This document shows, one piece after another, positions 53,161-63,159 of a DNA stretch of 64,000 nucleotides; within the stretch, counting starts at the first letter, position 1; each line of letters begins with the position of its first letter. The stretch is from Desulfitibacter alkalitolerans DSM 16504. GTDB lineage: Bacteria > Bacillota > DSM-16504 > Desulfitibacterales > Desulfitibacteraceae. The stretch lies in the NCBI RefSeq assembly GCF_000620305.1, contig NZ_KK211100.1:114467-178466 (forward strand). Direction: 5' to 3'. A program made the translations under genes and the position numbers. The notes under the pieces are model-generated. The model did no database searches. It was not told where the DNA came from and was given only the letters and a program-made list of their open reading frames with translations.

Positions 53161-53949
53161 TTAAAAAATCTTCAAAATGGATATGAAATAATAGGTAATG
53201 GGTACTGTAAATAAAATACTGTCAAATCTATCAAGGACTCCACCGTGTCCTGGCAAAAGGTTTCCTGAATCTTTTACATTTGCACTGCGCTTTAAAAGTG
53301 ATTCAAACAAATCTCCTATCTGTCCCAATATGGATATTAATAAACCAAGGATTATTGCATTTAGGACTCCAATGGGGATTAATGTAAAATGTAAAATGAC
53401 AGCTGTCAGCATGGTTACTATAATACCGCCTATTGCCCCCTCTTGGGTCTTATTAGGACTTATGCTGGGAGCTAGCTTTCTGCTTCCAAAGTACCTTCCG
53501 CTGAAATATGCACCTGTATCAACCATCCAGGTTAATAGAAAGGCCATGAATATTAATAGAAATCCATTGGGCAAGTCTCTTAACAGTAAGATATATTTTA
53601 AAAAGCTCAGATATATTACTCCTAAAAGACTTACCGCCATTGTAACTAAACTTATTTTATTAAGTAATACTAGATTAATAATTAACAGCATGAATACTAT
53701 AAAAATGGCAAAAATACCGTGTTCTCCTTTGTATATATAAGACTCTCCTATCAACAAAAAGCCTCCAATATACATGGACATCTTTAACGGAAAATAGCCT
53801 GCATTCTCTGTCATATGTATAAACTCTTTAAGACCTAAAAAGAATACTGCTAAAACTGCTATTAGTAATGGAATGGAACCAAAATAGATTAAAGATATCA
53901 ATAGGGGTATCCCAAATACAGCAGTAATTAATCTGTGTTTAAGCACCAT
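53161..53949 (-). CDS. cdsA: Phosphatidate cytidylyltransferase
   Basis: 262 residues with about seven to eight membrane helices. The C-terminal CDP-diglyceride synthase signature SLLKRSANVKDSGNLLPGHG, then GVLDRFDS, is complete near 215-245. It makes CDP-diacylglycerol, the substrate of PgsA (10698-11246). It follows uppS by 9 bases and precedes the YtvI-like gene. Confidence 0.96.
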   Translation of the reverse strand: MVLKHRLITAVFGIPLLISLIYFGSIPLLIAVLAVFFLGLKEFIHMTENAGYFPLKMSMYIGGFLLIGESYIYKGEHGIFAIFIVFMLLIINLVLLNKISLVTMAVSLLGVIYLSFLKYILLLRDLPNGFLLIFMAFLLTWMVDTGAYFSGRYFGSRKLAPSISPNKTQEGAIGGIIVTMLTAVILHFTLIPIGVLNAIILGLLISILGQIGDLFESLLKRSANVKDSGNLLPGHGGVLDRFDSILFTVPITYYFISILKIF

Positions 53950-53958
53950 ATCCCCTCC

Positions 53959-54732
53959 TTATTTCTTTATTCCTCCAAACCTTCTATCCCTATTCTGATA
54001 ATCAATTATAGCTTCTATTAGATTATCCTTTCGAAAATCAGGCCAGAGGACACTAGAAACATATATTTCCGTATAGGCTGTTTGCCAGAGATAAAAATTT
54101 GATAGTCTCATTTCCCCAGAGGGTCTAATTAATAAGTCAGGGTCTGCTTGTCCACCAGTAAATAAAAGGCTAGCAAATATCTCTTCGGTAACTTCATCAT
54201 TTTTTAAATTGCCTTCACATATTTTTGCTGCAAGTTTTTTGGCAGCCTCTACTATTTCTAATCTTCCCCCATAGTTTAGAGCAATATTTAATATCAGCTT
54301 ATGGTTTTTTTTAGTCAATGCATGAGCTTTAGCTATTTCAGTCTGTGCAGATGGTGGGAGCTTGTCTAAACTGCCAATACAATTAATTTTCACTCCATTT
54401 TTATGTAAGTCATCTTTTTCTGTAGCTAGATGTTTAGTTAATAATTCCATTAAGATACTAACTTCTTCTTTAGGCCTCTTCCAGTTCTCCGTAGAAAATG
54501 CAAATACACTAAGTATTTTAATGTTTAACTCTATACAAGCTTTGACTATATCCTTCAAAGCTTCCACACCAGCCTTGTGTCCGGCATATCTTGGCAGGCC
54601 CCTTTTTTGGGCCCATCTTCCATTTCCATCCATAATTATTGCCACATGTTGGGGTATCTTATCCCTATTAATCCTACCCAGGGGCATATCTTGGGCGAAA
54701 TGCTTATTTTTAAAAAATTTTAAGAAGTCCAT
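53959..54732 (-). CDS. uppS: Undecaprenyl diphosphate synthase
   Basis: 257 residues, cis-prenyltransferase family. VAIIMDGNGRWAQKRG near residue 27 carries the catalytic aspartate, AFSTENWKRP near 80, and the C-terminal RPSGEMRLSNF / WQTAYTEIYV / LWPDF block closes the active site. It makes the C55 carrier for wall synthesis. The frame is open to 54780, inside a hairpin, so ATG at 54732 with AGGAG upstream is preferred. Confidence 0.97.
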   Translation of the reverse strand: MDFLKFFKNKHFAQDMPLGRINRDKIPQHVAIIMDGNGRWAQKRGLPRYAGHKAGVEALKDIVKACIELNIKILSVFAFSTENWKRPKEEVSILMELLTKHLATEKDDLHKNGVKINCIGSLDKLPPSAQTEIAKAHALTKKNHKLILNIALNYGGRLEIVEAAKKLAAKICEGNLKNDEVTEEIFASLLFTGGQADPDLLIRPSGEMRLSNFYLWQTAYTEIYVSSVLWPDFRKDNLIEAIIDYQNRDRRFGGIKK

Positions 54733-54767
54733 TTTTTCCTTACTCCTAACCTGATAAGTAAAAGTAA

Positions 54768-54787
54768 ACCCCCTTTTCAAAGGGGGT
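54768..54787 (-). terminator. GC-rich hairpin between the PASTA-like ORF and uppS
   Basis: An 8-9-bp perfect stem ACCCCCTTT/AAAGGGGGT with a minimal loop, followed by TTACTTTTAC on the minus strand. It overlaps the end of the small ORF. Confidence 0.5.
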
Positions 54788-55010
54788 CATCAAAAAGCAG
54801 ATCATTGCCTTTAGCCTCATACCCAATAACTAAATATACAGATTTGTGATCATTAGCTTGCCTTAGTATCCTTACTTTATTCAAGTCTAATTGCTGACCC
54901 TTATCAGCATAAGTATAATTATAACTTACTTCTATCCCTGCTTGGTATAGTATTTCAAGCCCCATTGATAATTCAAAGCCTAAAACATTAGGAATAATAT
55001 TCTTCTTAAT
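54777..55010 (-). CDS. Small PASTA-like domain protein, probable AUU start
   Basis: The reading frame from 55010 gives 77 residues. The block IPNVLGFELSMGLEILYQAG followed by a variable stretch, RILRQ and YLVIGYE resembles one PASTA domain (P-V-G, helix, A-G, then beta strands). PASTA domains bind muropeptides or beta-lactams in wall kinases and PBPs, but here the domain stands alone with no membrane anchor. The first ATG (54965) would cut off the conserved IPNVLG strand and has no ribosome site. A GGAGG inside the end of frr lies 7 bases before an ATT codon at 55010, so an AUU start is likely. It lies between frr and uppS. Confidence 0.6.
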   Translation of the reverse strand: MKKNIIPNVLGFELSMGLEILYQAGIEVSYNYTYADKGQQLDLNKVRILRQANDHKSVYLVIGYEAKGNDLLFDDPL

Positions 55011-55012
55011 AA

Positions 55013-55570
55013 CTATACCTCCATTATTTCCATTTCTTTGTTTTCTAATAATTGATTAATTTTTTCAATATAATTATCAGTCAGCTCCTGAATTTTGTCT
55101 ATGCCTTTTCTTGCATCATCCTCACTTATTTCGCCATCTTTTTCAAACATTTTTATTTGATCGTTGGCATCTCTCCGGGAGTTTCTAACCTCCACACGAA
55201 AATCCTCTGACTTCTTTTTAACCATTTTTACAAGTTCTTTTCTTCTTTCTTCAGTCAATTGGGGAATGGAAATTCTGATAACAGAACCGTCATTATTGGG
55301 GTTGAGACCTAAATCAGATTTTAATATGGCCTTTTCAATATTACCAATGACACTTTTATCCCAGGGTTGAATCATCAACAATCTTGGCTCTGGTACTGAA
55401 ATATTGGCCATCTGGTTGATAGGAGTTGGAACACCATAATAATCCACCCTAATCTTGTCCAGGATAGCGGGATTGGCTCTTCCTGCTCTAATAGATGCAA
55501 ATTCCTTTTTTAACACTTCAATGGTCTTCTTCATTCTTTCTTCCGCTTCACTATAAATCTCGTTTAACAT
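55013..55570 (-). CDS. frr: Ribosome recycling factor
   Basis: 185 residues, full length. [36 protein letters not shown] and the C-terminal three-helix bundle ([21 protein letters not shown]) are conserved. With EF-G it splits post-termination ribosomes. It lies 4 bases after pyrH. Its last codons contain the GGAGG that probably serves the following small ORF. Confidence 0.98.
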   Translation of the reverse strand: MLNEIYSEAEERMKKTIEVLKKEFASIRAGRANPAILDKIRVDYYGVPTPINQMANISVPEPRLLMIQPWDKSVIGNIEKAILKSDLGLNPNNDGSVIRISIPQLTEERRKELVKMVKKKSEDFRVEVRNSRRDANDQIKMFEKDGEISEDDARKGIDKIQELTDNYIEKINQLLENKEMEIMEV

Positions 55571-55574
55571 ACTC

Positions 55575-56306
<732 letters not shown>

Positions 56307-56354
56307 TCAACTAAATTAAATTCTACGTGCGCTTTCAAAACCCTTTCAGTATTC

Positions 56355-56386
56355 AAAAAAAAGAGAACACAAAAGGTGTTCTCTTT
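56355..56386 (-). terminator. Intrinsic terminator at the tsf stop codon
   Basis: An 11-bp perfect stem AAAGAGAACAC/GTGTTCTCTTT with a 5-base loop and a run of eight U residues on the minus strand. Confidence 0.9.
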
Positions 56387-57035
56387 AATTTTGACACATC
56401 ATAGATTGAACTTCTGATGCAAAGTCAGCCTTTTGTTTTTCTATGCCTTCGCCAAGTTCAAAACGACTAAACCTTCTTACAGAAATATTTTCCCCAATCT
56501 TTGCTATCTTTTCTTTAATTAAATCCTTAACTGCCTTGTCAGGATCTTTAATAAATGGTTGCTCAAGTAAGCAAATCTCTTTTAGATATTTTTCAAGTCT
56601 GCCGGTTACCATTTTTTCTACAACTTTTTCAGGCTTTCCTTCATTTAATGCCTGTGCTTTAAGTATAGTCTTTTCTTTTTCCAAAATCTCTTGGGGTACA
56701 TCCTCAGGTGATACATATAGAGGTTTAGAAGCAGCTATCTGCATGGCTATATCATGACACAACTCTTTAAAATCGTCTGTCTTGGCAACAAAATCAGTTT
56801 CACAATTAACTTCTACTAAAACGCCAATACGACCATTTCCGTGTATGTAAGAGGCAACTGCTCCGTCTGCTGCAACCCTACCTGATTTTTTCGCAGCATC
56901 AGCTAAACCTTTTTCCCGTAAGTAGTCAATTGCTTTTTCTAAATTTCCTTCACATTTTTGGAGTGCCTTTTTACAATCCATCATACCAGCACCAGTTTTT
57001 TCTCTAAGCTCTTTTACCATTGAAGCGGTGATCAT
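56385..57035 (-). CDS. tsf: Elongation factor Ts (short form)
   Basis: 216 residues, compared with about 290 in B. subtilis. The UBA-like N-terminal domain with [16 protein letters not shown] and [12 protein letters not shown] is intact, and the core domain begins [19 protein letters not shown]. Only one core subdomain is visible, the short architecture also seen in Thermus and many Clostridia. It recycles EF-Tu. ATG at 57035 follows GGGGGTGT. It is 66 bases after rpsB with an intervening hairpin. Confidence 0.97.
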   Translation of the reverse strand: MITASMVKELREKTGAGMMDCKKALQKCEGNLEKAIDYLREKGLADAAKKSGRVAADGAVASYIHGNGRIGVLVEVNCETDFVAKTDDFKELCHDIAMQIAASKPLYVSPEDVPQEILEKEKTILKAQALNEGKPEKVVEKMVTGRLEKYLKEICLLEQPFIKDPDKAVKDLIKEKIAKIGENISVRRFSRFELGEGIEKQKADFASEVQSMMCQN

Positions 57036-57070
57036 TATCTACACCCCCGGTTTTTACTTAATTTTATTAA

Positions 57071-57093
57071 GGGGATTGAATAAATCAATCCCC
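57071..57093 (-). terminator. Hairpin between rpsB and tsf
   Basis: A 9-10-bp stem GGGGATTGA/TCAATCCCC with a short loop, followed by TTAATAAAATT on the minus strand. The weak U-tract suggests attenuation or mRNA processing rather than full termination. Confidence 0.5.
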
Positions 57094-57101
57094 AATACTA
57101 G

Positions 57102-57821
57102 CTATTCATTAATAACTTCTAATTCAGCCTCGCCTATAGCTGCCTGTGCTCCTTCAATAACAGCGTCAGCCATTTTTGCTGTTAATAGTTTAACAGCTCT
57201 AATAGCATCATCGTTACCAGGAATCACTATATCTACTTCGTCAGGATCACAATTTGTATCAACAATTGCAACAATAGGTATGTGTAGTCTTTTAGCTTCA
57301 GCAATAGCAATTCTTTCTTTTCTAGGATCTACAACAAATAATGCTCCAGGCAGCTCAGTCATTTCCTTAATACCACCAAGGAATCTTTGAAGCTTATCCC
57401 TCTCATGCATCAACTGTGCAACTTCCTTTTTAGGCAAAAGATTAAATGTTCCATCTACTTCCATTTTCTCAAGTTCGTATAATCTTTCAACTCTTTTGCG
57501 AATGGTTCCAAAGTTAGTCAGCATTCCTCCAAGCCAACGCTCATTTACATAAAACTGTCCAGAACGCTCAGCTTCTTCTTTTACAGATTCTTGAGCTTGT
57601 TTTTTAGTCCCTACGAATAAAATTTTCTTTCCGCTAGCTGCAACATCCCTAATGAAGTTATATGCATCCTCAACCATTCTTACTGTTTTTTGTAGGTCGA
57701 TAATGTAAATACCATTTCTTTCAGTAAAAATGTAACGAGCCATTTTAGGATTCCATCTTCTAGTCTGATGGCCAAAATGAACACCTGCTTCTAACAATTG
57801 TTTCATTGAGATAACACTCAT
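57102..57821 (-). CDS. rpsB: 30S ribosomal protein S2
   Basis: 239 residues. [24 protein letters not shown] at the N-terminus, the coiled-coil insertion in the middle, and the [29 protein letters not shown] segment are typical. ATG at 57821 follows AGGAGGTG; the GTG at 57830 belongs to that site. A strong promoter at 57935-57963 gives a leader of about 105 nucleotides, where S2 feedback could act; that is inference. Confidence 0.99.
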   Translation of the reverse strand: MSVISMKQLLEAGVHFGHQTRRWNPKMARYIFTERNGIYIIDLQKTVRMVEDAYNFIRDVAASGKKILFVGTKKQAQESVKEEAERSGQFYVNERWLGGMLTNFGTIRKRVERLYELEKMEVDGTFNLLPKKEVAQLMHERDKLQRFLGGIKEMTELPGALFVVDPRKERIAIAEAKRLHIPIVAIVDTNCDPDEVDIVIPGNDDAIRAVKLLTAKMADAVIEGAQAAIGEAELEVINE

Positions 57822-57934
57822 TACGTACACCTCCTCTCAGGTTATATCCTCCGCTTACTGTCATCATTCACCAAAGACTAATTAATAGCCACCCATGTGG
57901 AATTCCAGCAGCGTGTGTATTTTTCACCTAAAAA

Positions 57935-57963
57935 AGTATATCACACACTTATATTATTGACAA
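57935..57963 (-). promoter_or_regulatory. Sigma-A type promoter of rpsB
   Basis: TTGTCA (57963-57958) and TATACT (57940-57935) with a 17-bp spacer on the minus strand, in the codY-rpsB intergenic region. Confidence 0.75.
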
Positions 57964-58003
57964 TAATTCTAATAGTAAATTCAAGAAATTTTCAACCCAA
58001 TAA

Positions 58004-58789
58004 TTATCCTCTTAACTTGGTTAATTCTTCAAGTAAGTTCTCATTTAAAACTCTAATATAGGTCCCCTTCATGCCAAGGGACTTGGACTCAATGACACCA
58101 GCACTCTCAAATTTTCTTAAAGCATTAACAATTACTGACCTTGTAATGCCAGCTCTATCTGCTATCTTACTGGCAACTAAAACTCCCTCATCGCCATCTA
58201 ATTCAGCAAAAATATGCTCAACTGCCTCTAGCTCAGAATAAGACAAGGTACCCAGGGCAATGTGCACTGCTGCTCTTTTGCGTGCTTCGTCTTCAATTCT
58301 TTCAGCCTTTGACCTCAAGATTTCCATGCCTACCACAGTTGCACCATATTCTGCCAGTATCAAGTCTTCACTTGTAAACTCATCATTAAATTTGGCTAGC
58401 ACCAGAGTACCTAAACGCTGGCCACCGCCCATAATAGGTACTATAGTAGATAACTTACTGTTAAATAAACAGCTTTGACCTGCAGAATTAAATACACATG
58501 AGTTTTCATTTTGGCTGAAATTAGCCTTGGTTTCACTAATTCTTAGCAATTCATCGTTATATGTTTCTGGAAATCTTTCAGAACGGTATACTATGTTTTC
58601 CATAATTTCACATGCAAAACCTTCAATAAAGGCATGTCCTAGTATTTTACCGTGCCTGCTGACTATATAACAATTAGCATCAATCTCCTGGCAAAGAACC
58701 TGGGCAATTTCATCAAAATCTACTGGGTTTCCTGCCGTTTTTTGTAGTAATCTGTTAATGTTTCTGGTTTTTTCTAATAAAGATTTCAA
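58004..58789 (-). CDS. codY: Global transcriptional repressor CodY
   Basis: 261 residues. The N-terminal GAF domain (about 1-155) binds branched-chain amino acids, and the C-terminal winged helix contains the invariant [20 protein letters not shown] recognition region near 205. CodY, with GTP and isoleucine, represses nutrient-scavenging and sporulation genes during growth. The start is TTG at 58789 with AAGGAGGG 6 bases upstream. It follows hslU by 44 bases, as in B. subtilis codVWXY. Confidence 0.98.
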   Translation of the reverse strand: MKSLLEKTRNINRLLQKTAGNPVDFDEIAQVLCQEIDANCYIVSRHGKILGHAFIEGFACEIMENIVYRSERFPETYNDELLRISETKANFSQNENSCVFNSAGQSCLFNSKLSTIVPIMGGGQRLGTLVLAKFNDEFTSEDLILAEYGATVVGMEILRSKAERIEDEARKRAAVHIALGTLSYSELEAVEHIFAELDGDEGVLVASKIADRAGITRSVIVNALRKFESAGVIESKSLGMKGTYIRVLNENLLEELTKLRG

Positions 58790-58833
58790 TATATTCCCTC
58801 CTTGTAATAAACCAAATTAAGTACTAATATATG

Positions 58834-60240
58834 TTATAGTATATAACGACTTAAATCTTGGTCTTGAACTATATTATTTAATTTATCTTCCACAAACTTT
58901 TTATCTATTATGATATTCTTCTGGTCAATATCTGGGGCATCATAAAATAAATCTTCTAAAAGCTTTTCTAATATGGTATGTAACCTTCTTGCACCTATAT
59001 TTTCTGTTTGTGCATTAACCGTTGAACCAATCTCTGCTATTGTATTTATAGCATCTTCCATAAAATCAATTTTTATTCCTTCTGTTTCTAATAATGCTGT
59101 ATATTGTTTAATCAGGGAATTTTTGGGTTCTGTTAGTATCTGCTTAAAGTCATCTTTTGTAAGACTCTGCAGCTCAACTCTTATTGGAAACCTACCCTGC
59201 AGTTCCGGTATCAAATCGGAAGGTTTACTTGTGTGAAAAGCTCCTGCAGCAATAAATAATACATGGTCTGTTTTTACAGGACCATGCTTGGTCATTACTG
59301 TTGAGCCCTCTACTATGGGAAGAATGTCTCTTTGAACACCACCTCTTGAGACATCTGGCCCATGACCACTTTCTTGCAGAGCAATTTTATCAATCTCATC
59401 AAGAAAGACTATTCCCTCTTGTTCAGCAGCATTGATTGCAGCAGTTACAACTTCATCCATATCTATCAATTTGTCGGCTTCTTGTTGTAAAAGTATTTTT
59501 TTTGCTTCTTTTATAGGTAATCTTTTCTTCTTACTTTTTTTTGGCAGAATTCCTCCTAACATGTCTTGAAAATTAATCCCCATTTCTTCCATACCAGAAC
59601 CAGAAAAAATCTCTAAAGTTGGCGCTGTGTTGTCTTGTACTTCAATTTCTATTAATTCTTCCTCCAGCTCAAGTCTATTGAGTTTACTTCTTAAAATCTC
59701 CCTTTGTTCCTTTACTCTCTCTATCCTGTTCTGGAAATCCTGTTCTTGGGCGTCTGTGTCTGAAGCATTAGCATCTGTTCCAAACAACAGTTCTAATGGA
59801 TTCTTATTGCTCTTTGATTTAGCTGGCAGGGGCATTAGGATGTCAATTATTCTATCCTCAACACCCTTTTCTGCTTGTTTTTGAACTTTATCTCTTTTTG
59901 TAGTTTTTATCATCCTAATGGATGTTTCTACCAGATCCCTGATTATAGATTCAACATCCCTTCCAACATAGCCTACTTCTGTGAACTTTGTAGCTTCTAT
60001 TTTTATAAAAGGTGCATTAACAAGCCTGGCAAGTCTCCTTGCTATTTCTGTTTTGCCAACTCCTGTTGGACCAATCATAATAATATTCTTGGGGAAAATC
60101 TCTTCCTGAAGCTCCTGGCTTAACTGTTTACGTCTATATCTATTTCTTAATGCTATAGCTACGGCTTTTTTTGCATCACCTTGACCAACTATATATTTGT
60201 CTAAATGCATAACTATTTCCTTGGGAGTCAAATAATCCAT
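58834..60240 (-). CDS. hslU: HslU (ClpY) ATPase subunit of the HslVU protease
   Basis: 468 residues. [17 protein letters not shown] at the start, Walker [10 protein letters not shown] near residue 58, the I domain (about 110-245), Walker [11 protein letters not shown] near 275 and the sensor region GRFPIRVEL near 345, with a C-terminal RYIL tail that docks into HslV. It unfolds substrates for the HslV chamber. It is 15 bases after hslV. Confidence 0.98.
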   Translation of the reverse strand: MDYLTPKEIVMHLDKYIVGQGDAKKAVAIALRNRYRRKQLSQELQEEIFPKNIIMIGPTGVGKTEIARRLARLVNAPFIKIEATKFTEVGYVGRDVESIIRDLVETSIRMIKTTKRDKVQKQAEKGVEDRIIDILMPLPAKSKSNKNPLELLFGTDANASDTDAQEQDFQNRIERVKEQREILRSKLNRLELEEELIEIEVQDNTAPTLEIFSGSGMEEMGINFQDMLGGILPKKSKKKRLPIKEAKKILLQQEADKLIDMDEVVTAAINAAEQEGIVFLDEIDKIALQESGHGPDVSRGGVQRDILPIVEGSTVMTKHGPVKTDHVLFIAAGAFHTSKPSDLIPELQGRFPIRVELQSLTKDDFKQILTEPKNSLIKQYTALLETEGIKIDFMEDAINTIAEIGSTVNAQTENIGARRLHTILEKLLEDLFYDAPDIDQKNIIIDKKFVEDKLNNIVQDQDLSRYIL

Positions 60241-60255
60241 TTTTTCCCCTCCATA

Positions 60256-60786
60256 TTATAACACTTCAACAGTAATATTGTGATTTGTAAAAACACATAT
60301 TGATGCTGCAATATGTAAAGCTTCAGTAACTATCTCTTCTGGAGATAATTTAGTATGATTTGCTAAAGCTTTAGCCGCTGCTAACGCATAACCTCCACCG
60401 GAACCAATGGCTGCTATATTATCATCTGGCTCTATTATTTCTCCGTTACCAGAAATAATAACCAACTGTTCATGATTTCCTACTACAAGCAATGCCTCAA
60501 GTTTTTGAAGTATTCTATCTGAACGCCATTCTTTTGCCAATTCTACCGCAGCCCGCTGAATATTACCTTGATGCTGTTCCAGTTTTTTTTCAAATTTATC
60601 AAATAAGGTAAATGCATCAGCTACTGACCCTGCAAATCCAGCCAGTATTTTGCCATTAAATAGTCTTCTAACTTTTTTTGCCCTCTGCTTCATAACTGTT
60701 TTATCTCCAAAGGTAACCTGCCCATCCCCACCAATTGCCAGCCTATTACCTTTTTTTACAGCAACTATAGTTGTTGCATGAAACAT
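60256..60786 (-). CDS. hslV: HslV (ClpQ) peptidase subunit
   Basis: 176 residues of proteasome beta-like fold. The sequence [12 protein letters not shown] implies processing to a new N-terminal threonine at residue 5 as the nucleophile. [23 protein letters not shown] and [16 protein letters not shown] are conserved. The B. subtilis homologue uses serine, so a threonine here is the common bacterial state. ATG at 60786 has AAAGGTG upstream. Confidence 0.97.
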   Translation of the reverse strand: MFHATTIVAVKKGNRLAIGGDGQVTFGDKTVMKQRAKKVRRLFNGKILAGFAGSVADAFTLFDKFEKKLEQHQGNIQRAAVELAKEWRSDRILQKLEALLVVGNHEQLVIISGNGEIIEPDDNIAAIGSGGGYALAAAKALANHTKLSPEEIVTEALHIAASICVFTNHNITVEVL

Positions 60787-60816
60787 TTGCTCACACCTTT
60801 CTTTGTTCTGCCTAGC

Positions 60817-61710
60817 TTATGCTCTTGGATGAGCCTTATCATAAACCTGTTTAACTCGACTTTTTGTAAAATGTGTATAAATTTGTGTTGTAGACAGTTC
60901 CACGTGGCCCAGCAGCTCTTGCACAGATCGCAAATCAGCCCCATTATCCAACATATGCGTTGCAAAGCTATGTCTAAAGGTATGTGGACTGACATTTTTG
61001 CTAATGGCTGCTGTTTTAATATACTTTTTAACAATATTCCTAATGCTTCTGTCAGTCAACCTATCTCCCCTGTTATTTAAAAAAAGAGCTTGGGTATTCT
61101 TTTTTTCATTTAGAAGCTTTACTCTACTTTCACTTATGTAGACCTTGAGATAATGAATTGTCATATCAGACAGCAGGGCCAGTCTTTCCTTATTTCTTTT
61201 ACCTAGTACCTTTATGCACTTGTTTGGCCAGGAAATATCTTCAATGTCTATTGACACAAGCTCACTAACCCTAACACCTGTTGCATACAATACCTCCATT
61301 ATAGCCCTGTCTCTAATGCCATAAATACTTTGCAAATCTGGCATTTGTAAAACTGCCGTGACTTCTTCTCCATATAAAAATGTAGGCAATCTTTTTTCGG
61401 TTTTTGGCAGGGATAGCCTCAATACAGGAGATTGTTCAAGAATACCCTTATTTACCAGGTGCGTAAAGAAACACCTTAGGGCAGACATTTTTCTTGATAT
61501 GGAGTTTCTGCTTAAGCTTTTAGAATATAAAAAGGCCAGATATTTTCTAATAGTCAATAGTTTAATTTCTTCTATAGATATACTCAAATCTCTACAATAT
61601 GTCAGGAAATCTTTAACATCATCCCCATAAGCCTTTACAGTATTTTCAGATAGGTTTTTCTCAATTAATAGATGGTTATTAAAAGGTATAATATATCCAT
61701 CTACATTCAT
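60817..61710 (-). CDS. xerC: Tyrosine recombinase XerC (CodV)
   Basis: 297 residues. The N-terminal SAM-like core-binding domain (about 5-90) is followed by the catalytic domain with the first arginine in ATGVRVSELVSID near 145, HTFRHSFATHML near 240, LLGHVELSTTQIYTH near 263 and the tyrosine nucleophile. It resolves chromosome dimers at dif with a partner recombinase. It lies at the codV position before hslV. ATG at 61710 follows AGGTGGTG. Confidence 0.96.
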   Translation of the reverse strand: MNVDGYIIPFNNHLLIEKNLSENTVKAYGDDVKDFLTYCRDLSISIEEIKLLTIRKYLAFLYSKSLSRNSISRKMSALRCFFTHLVNKGILEQSPVLRLSLPKTEKRLPTFLYGEEVTAVLQMPDLQSIYGIRDRAIMEVLYATGVRVSELVSIDIEDISWPNKCIKVLGKRNKERLALLSDMTIHYLKVYISESRVKLLNEKKNTQALFLNNRGDRLTDRSIRNIVKKYIKTAAISKNVSPHTFRHSFATHMLDNGADLRSVQELLGHVELSTTQIYTHFTKSRVKQVYDKAHPRA

Positions 61711-61772
61711 GTACACCACCTACAGTACTATTTACTTTTAAAAACTAAAAAGCACTAAAAATCCTGTCTTTA

Positions 61773-61801
61773 ATGTTAACATATCAAAATATATTAGACA
61801 A
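61773..61801 (-). promoter_or_regulatory. Probable promoter of the xerC-hslVU-codY unit
   Basis: TTGTCT (61801-61796) and TAACAT (61778-61773) with a 17-bp spacer on the minus strand, in an AT-rich 129-bp gap after trmFO. Confidence 0.45.
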
Positions 61802-61839
61802 GATAATGAAAATATATTTTTGTAATATTCAAAATATAT

Positions 61840-63159
61840 TTATATACTCTCTAAGCCTGCTATTATTTCTTGTAAATCTTCCATGGCTCGCTTTGCCATT
61901 AAAGCTTTTTTGAGCTTCTTATCCTTGATGGTTTTCCCCAAGGGGCTAAACAGCCCAAAGTTAACATTCATGGGCTGAAAAGCTCCTGCTCCAGGTCTGG
62001 TAATGTAATTGCTTAACGCTCCAATGGCAGTAGTAGTAGGAAGCACAATAGGATCTTTGCCCTTTAAAAGGTTGTAACAATTAATTCCAGCCACCAGACC
62101 GCTAGCTGTACTTTCAACATACCCTTCCACACCTGTAATCTGACCAGCAAAAAAAATGTCATTTTGGGAAATTAATTGGAAGGAAGGTTTTAGTAGTTCT
62201 GGACTATTTATAAAAGTATTTTTATGAATAACCCCGTAACGCACTATTTCTGCTTTTTCCAGACCAGGAATCAGTCTTATCAACTTTTCCTGATGACCCC
62301 ACTTTAGACTGGTTTGAAAGCCCACAAGATTAAAAAGAGTACCTTCCATATTATCTTTGCGGAGCTGAACAACAGCATATGGTTGAGTATTATCCTTTGG
62401 ATTTATAAGGCCAACAGGCTTTAACGGACCAAAAATTAAGGTTTTGAAACCCCTTTTGGCCATAACTTCAACTGGCATGCACCCTTCAAAATAAACCTCT
62501 TTTTCAAATACTTTGGGTTTGTTTACTTCTGCTGTCACAAGATAATCATAAAAAGCCTTATATTCTTCCTCTGTCATTGGACAGTTTAAATATGCTGCTT
62601 CCCCCTTATCATACCTTGAGGCCCAATAGACCTTTTCCATATCTATACTATCCTTAGTGACAATGGGGGCCGCTGCATCATAAAAATGTAAATAGCTGGA
62701 GCCAGTAAATTCTAATATAGATTGTGCCAGGCTGTCACTGGTTAGTGGTCCTGAAGCTATGACTAATGGTCTGTGATTAGGAATTTCCTTAACTTCCTCA
62801 ATACTAACTTCAATATTTTCATGACTACTAATCTTTTCTGTGACCATCCTTGAAAATCTGTCTCTATCAACGGCTAATGCCCCACCTGCCGGCACTCTGG
62901 TTTCATCAGCACATTTAATTATCAAAGACTTGAGCATTCGCAGCTCTTCCTTTAATATTCCCACAGCATTGTCAAGGGAATCAGCCCTTAGAGAATTGCT
63001 GCAAACCAGCTCTGCTAATTGATCTGTCTTATGAGCAGGAGTCATGGCTATAGGCCTCATTTCTTTTAATATAACTTTAACTCCACGCTCTGCTAATTGC
63101 CATGCTGCTTCTGAGCCCGCCAGACCTCCACCAACAACCATTACTGAGTTAGTGAGCAT
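61840..63159 (-). CDS. trmFO: Folate-dependent tRNA (uracil-54) methyltransferase TrmFO
   Basis: 439 residues. It has the FAD-binding [19 protein letters not shown] at the N-terminus, the [21 protein letters not shown] region, and the [18 protein letters not shown]-type end with [11 protein letters not shown]. It makes ribothymidine 54 using methylene-tetrahydrofolate. ATG at 63159 overlaps the topA end by 11 bases. The topA-trmFO-codV order matches B. subtilis topA-gid-codV. Confidence 0.96.
   Translation of the reverse strand: MLTNSVMVVGGGLAGSEAAWQLAERGVKVILKEMRPIAMTPAHKTDQLAELVCSNSLRADSLDNAVGILKEELRMLKSLIIKCADETRVPAGGALAVDRDRFSRMVTEKISSHENIEVSIEEVKEIPNHRPLVIASGPLTSDSLAQSILEFTGSSYLHFYDAAAPIVTKDSIDMEKVYWASRYDKGEAAYLNCPMTEEEYKAFYDYLVTAEVNKPKVFEKEVYFEGCMPVEVMAKRGFKTLIFGPLKPVGLINPKDNTQPYAVVQLRKDNMEGTLFNLVGFQTSLKWGHQEKLIRLIPGLEKAEIVRYGVIHKNTFINSPELLKPSFQLISQNDIFFAGQITGVEGYVESTASGLVAGINCYNLLKGKDPIVLPTTTAIGALSNYITRPGAGAFQPMNVNFGLFSPLGKTIKDKKLKKALMAKRAMEDLQEIIAGLESI

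Noticed and set aside
57977-57991. CodY box upstream of rpsB
   Set aside because: AAATTTCTTGAATTT differs from the 15-base consensus at four places and such AT-rich dyads are expected by chance in this sequence.
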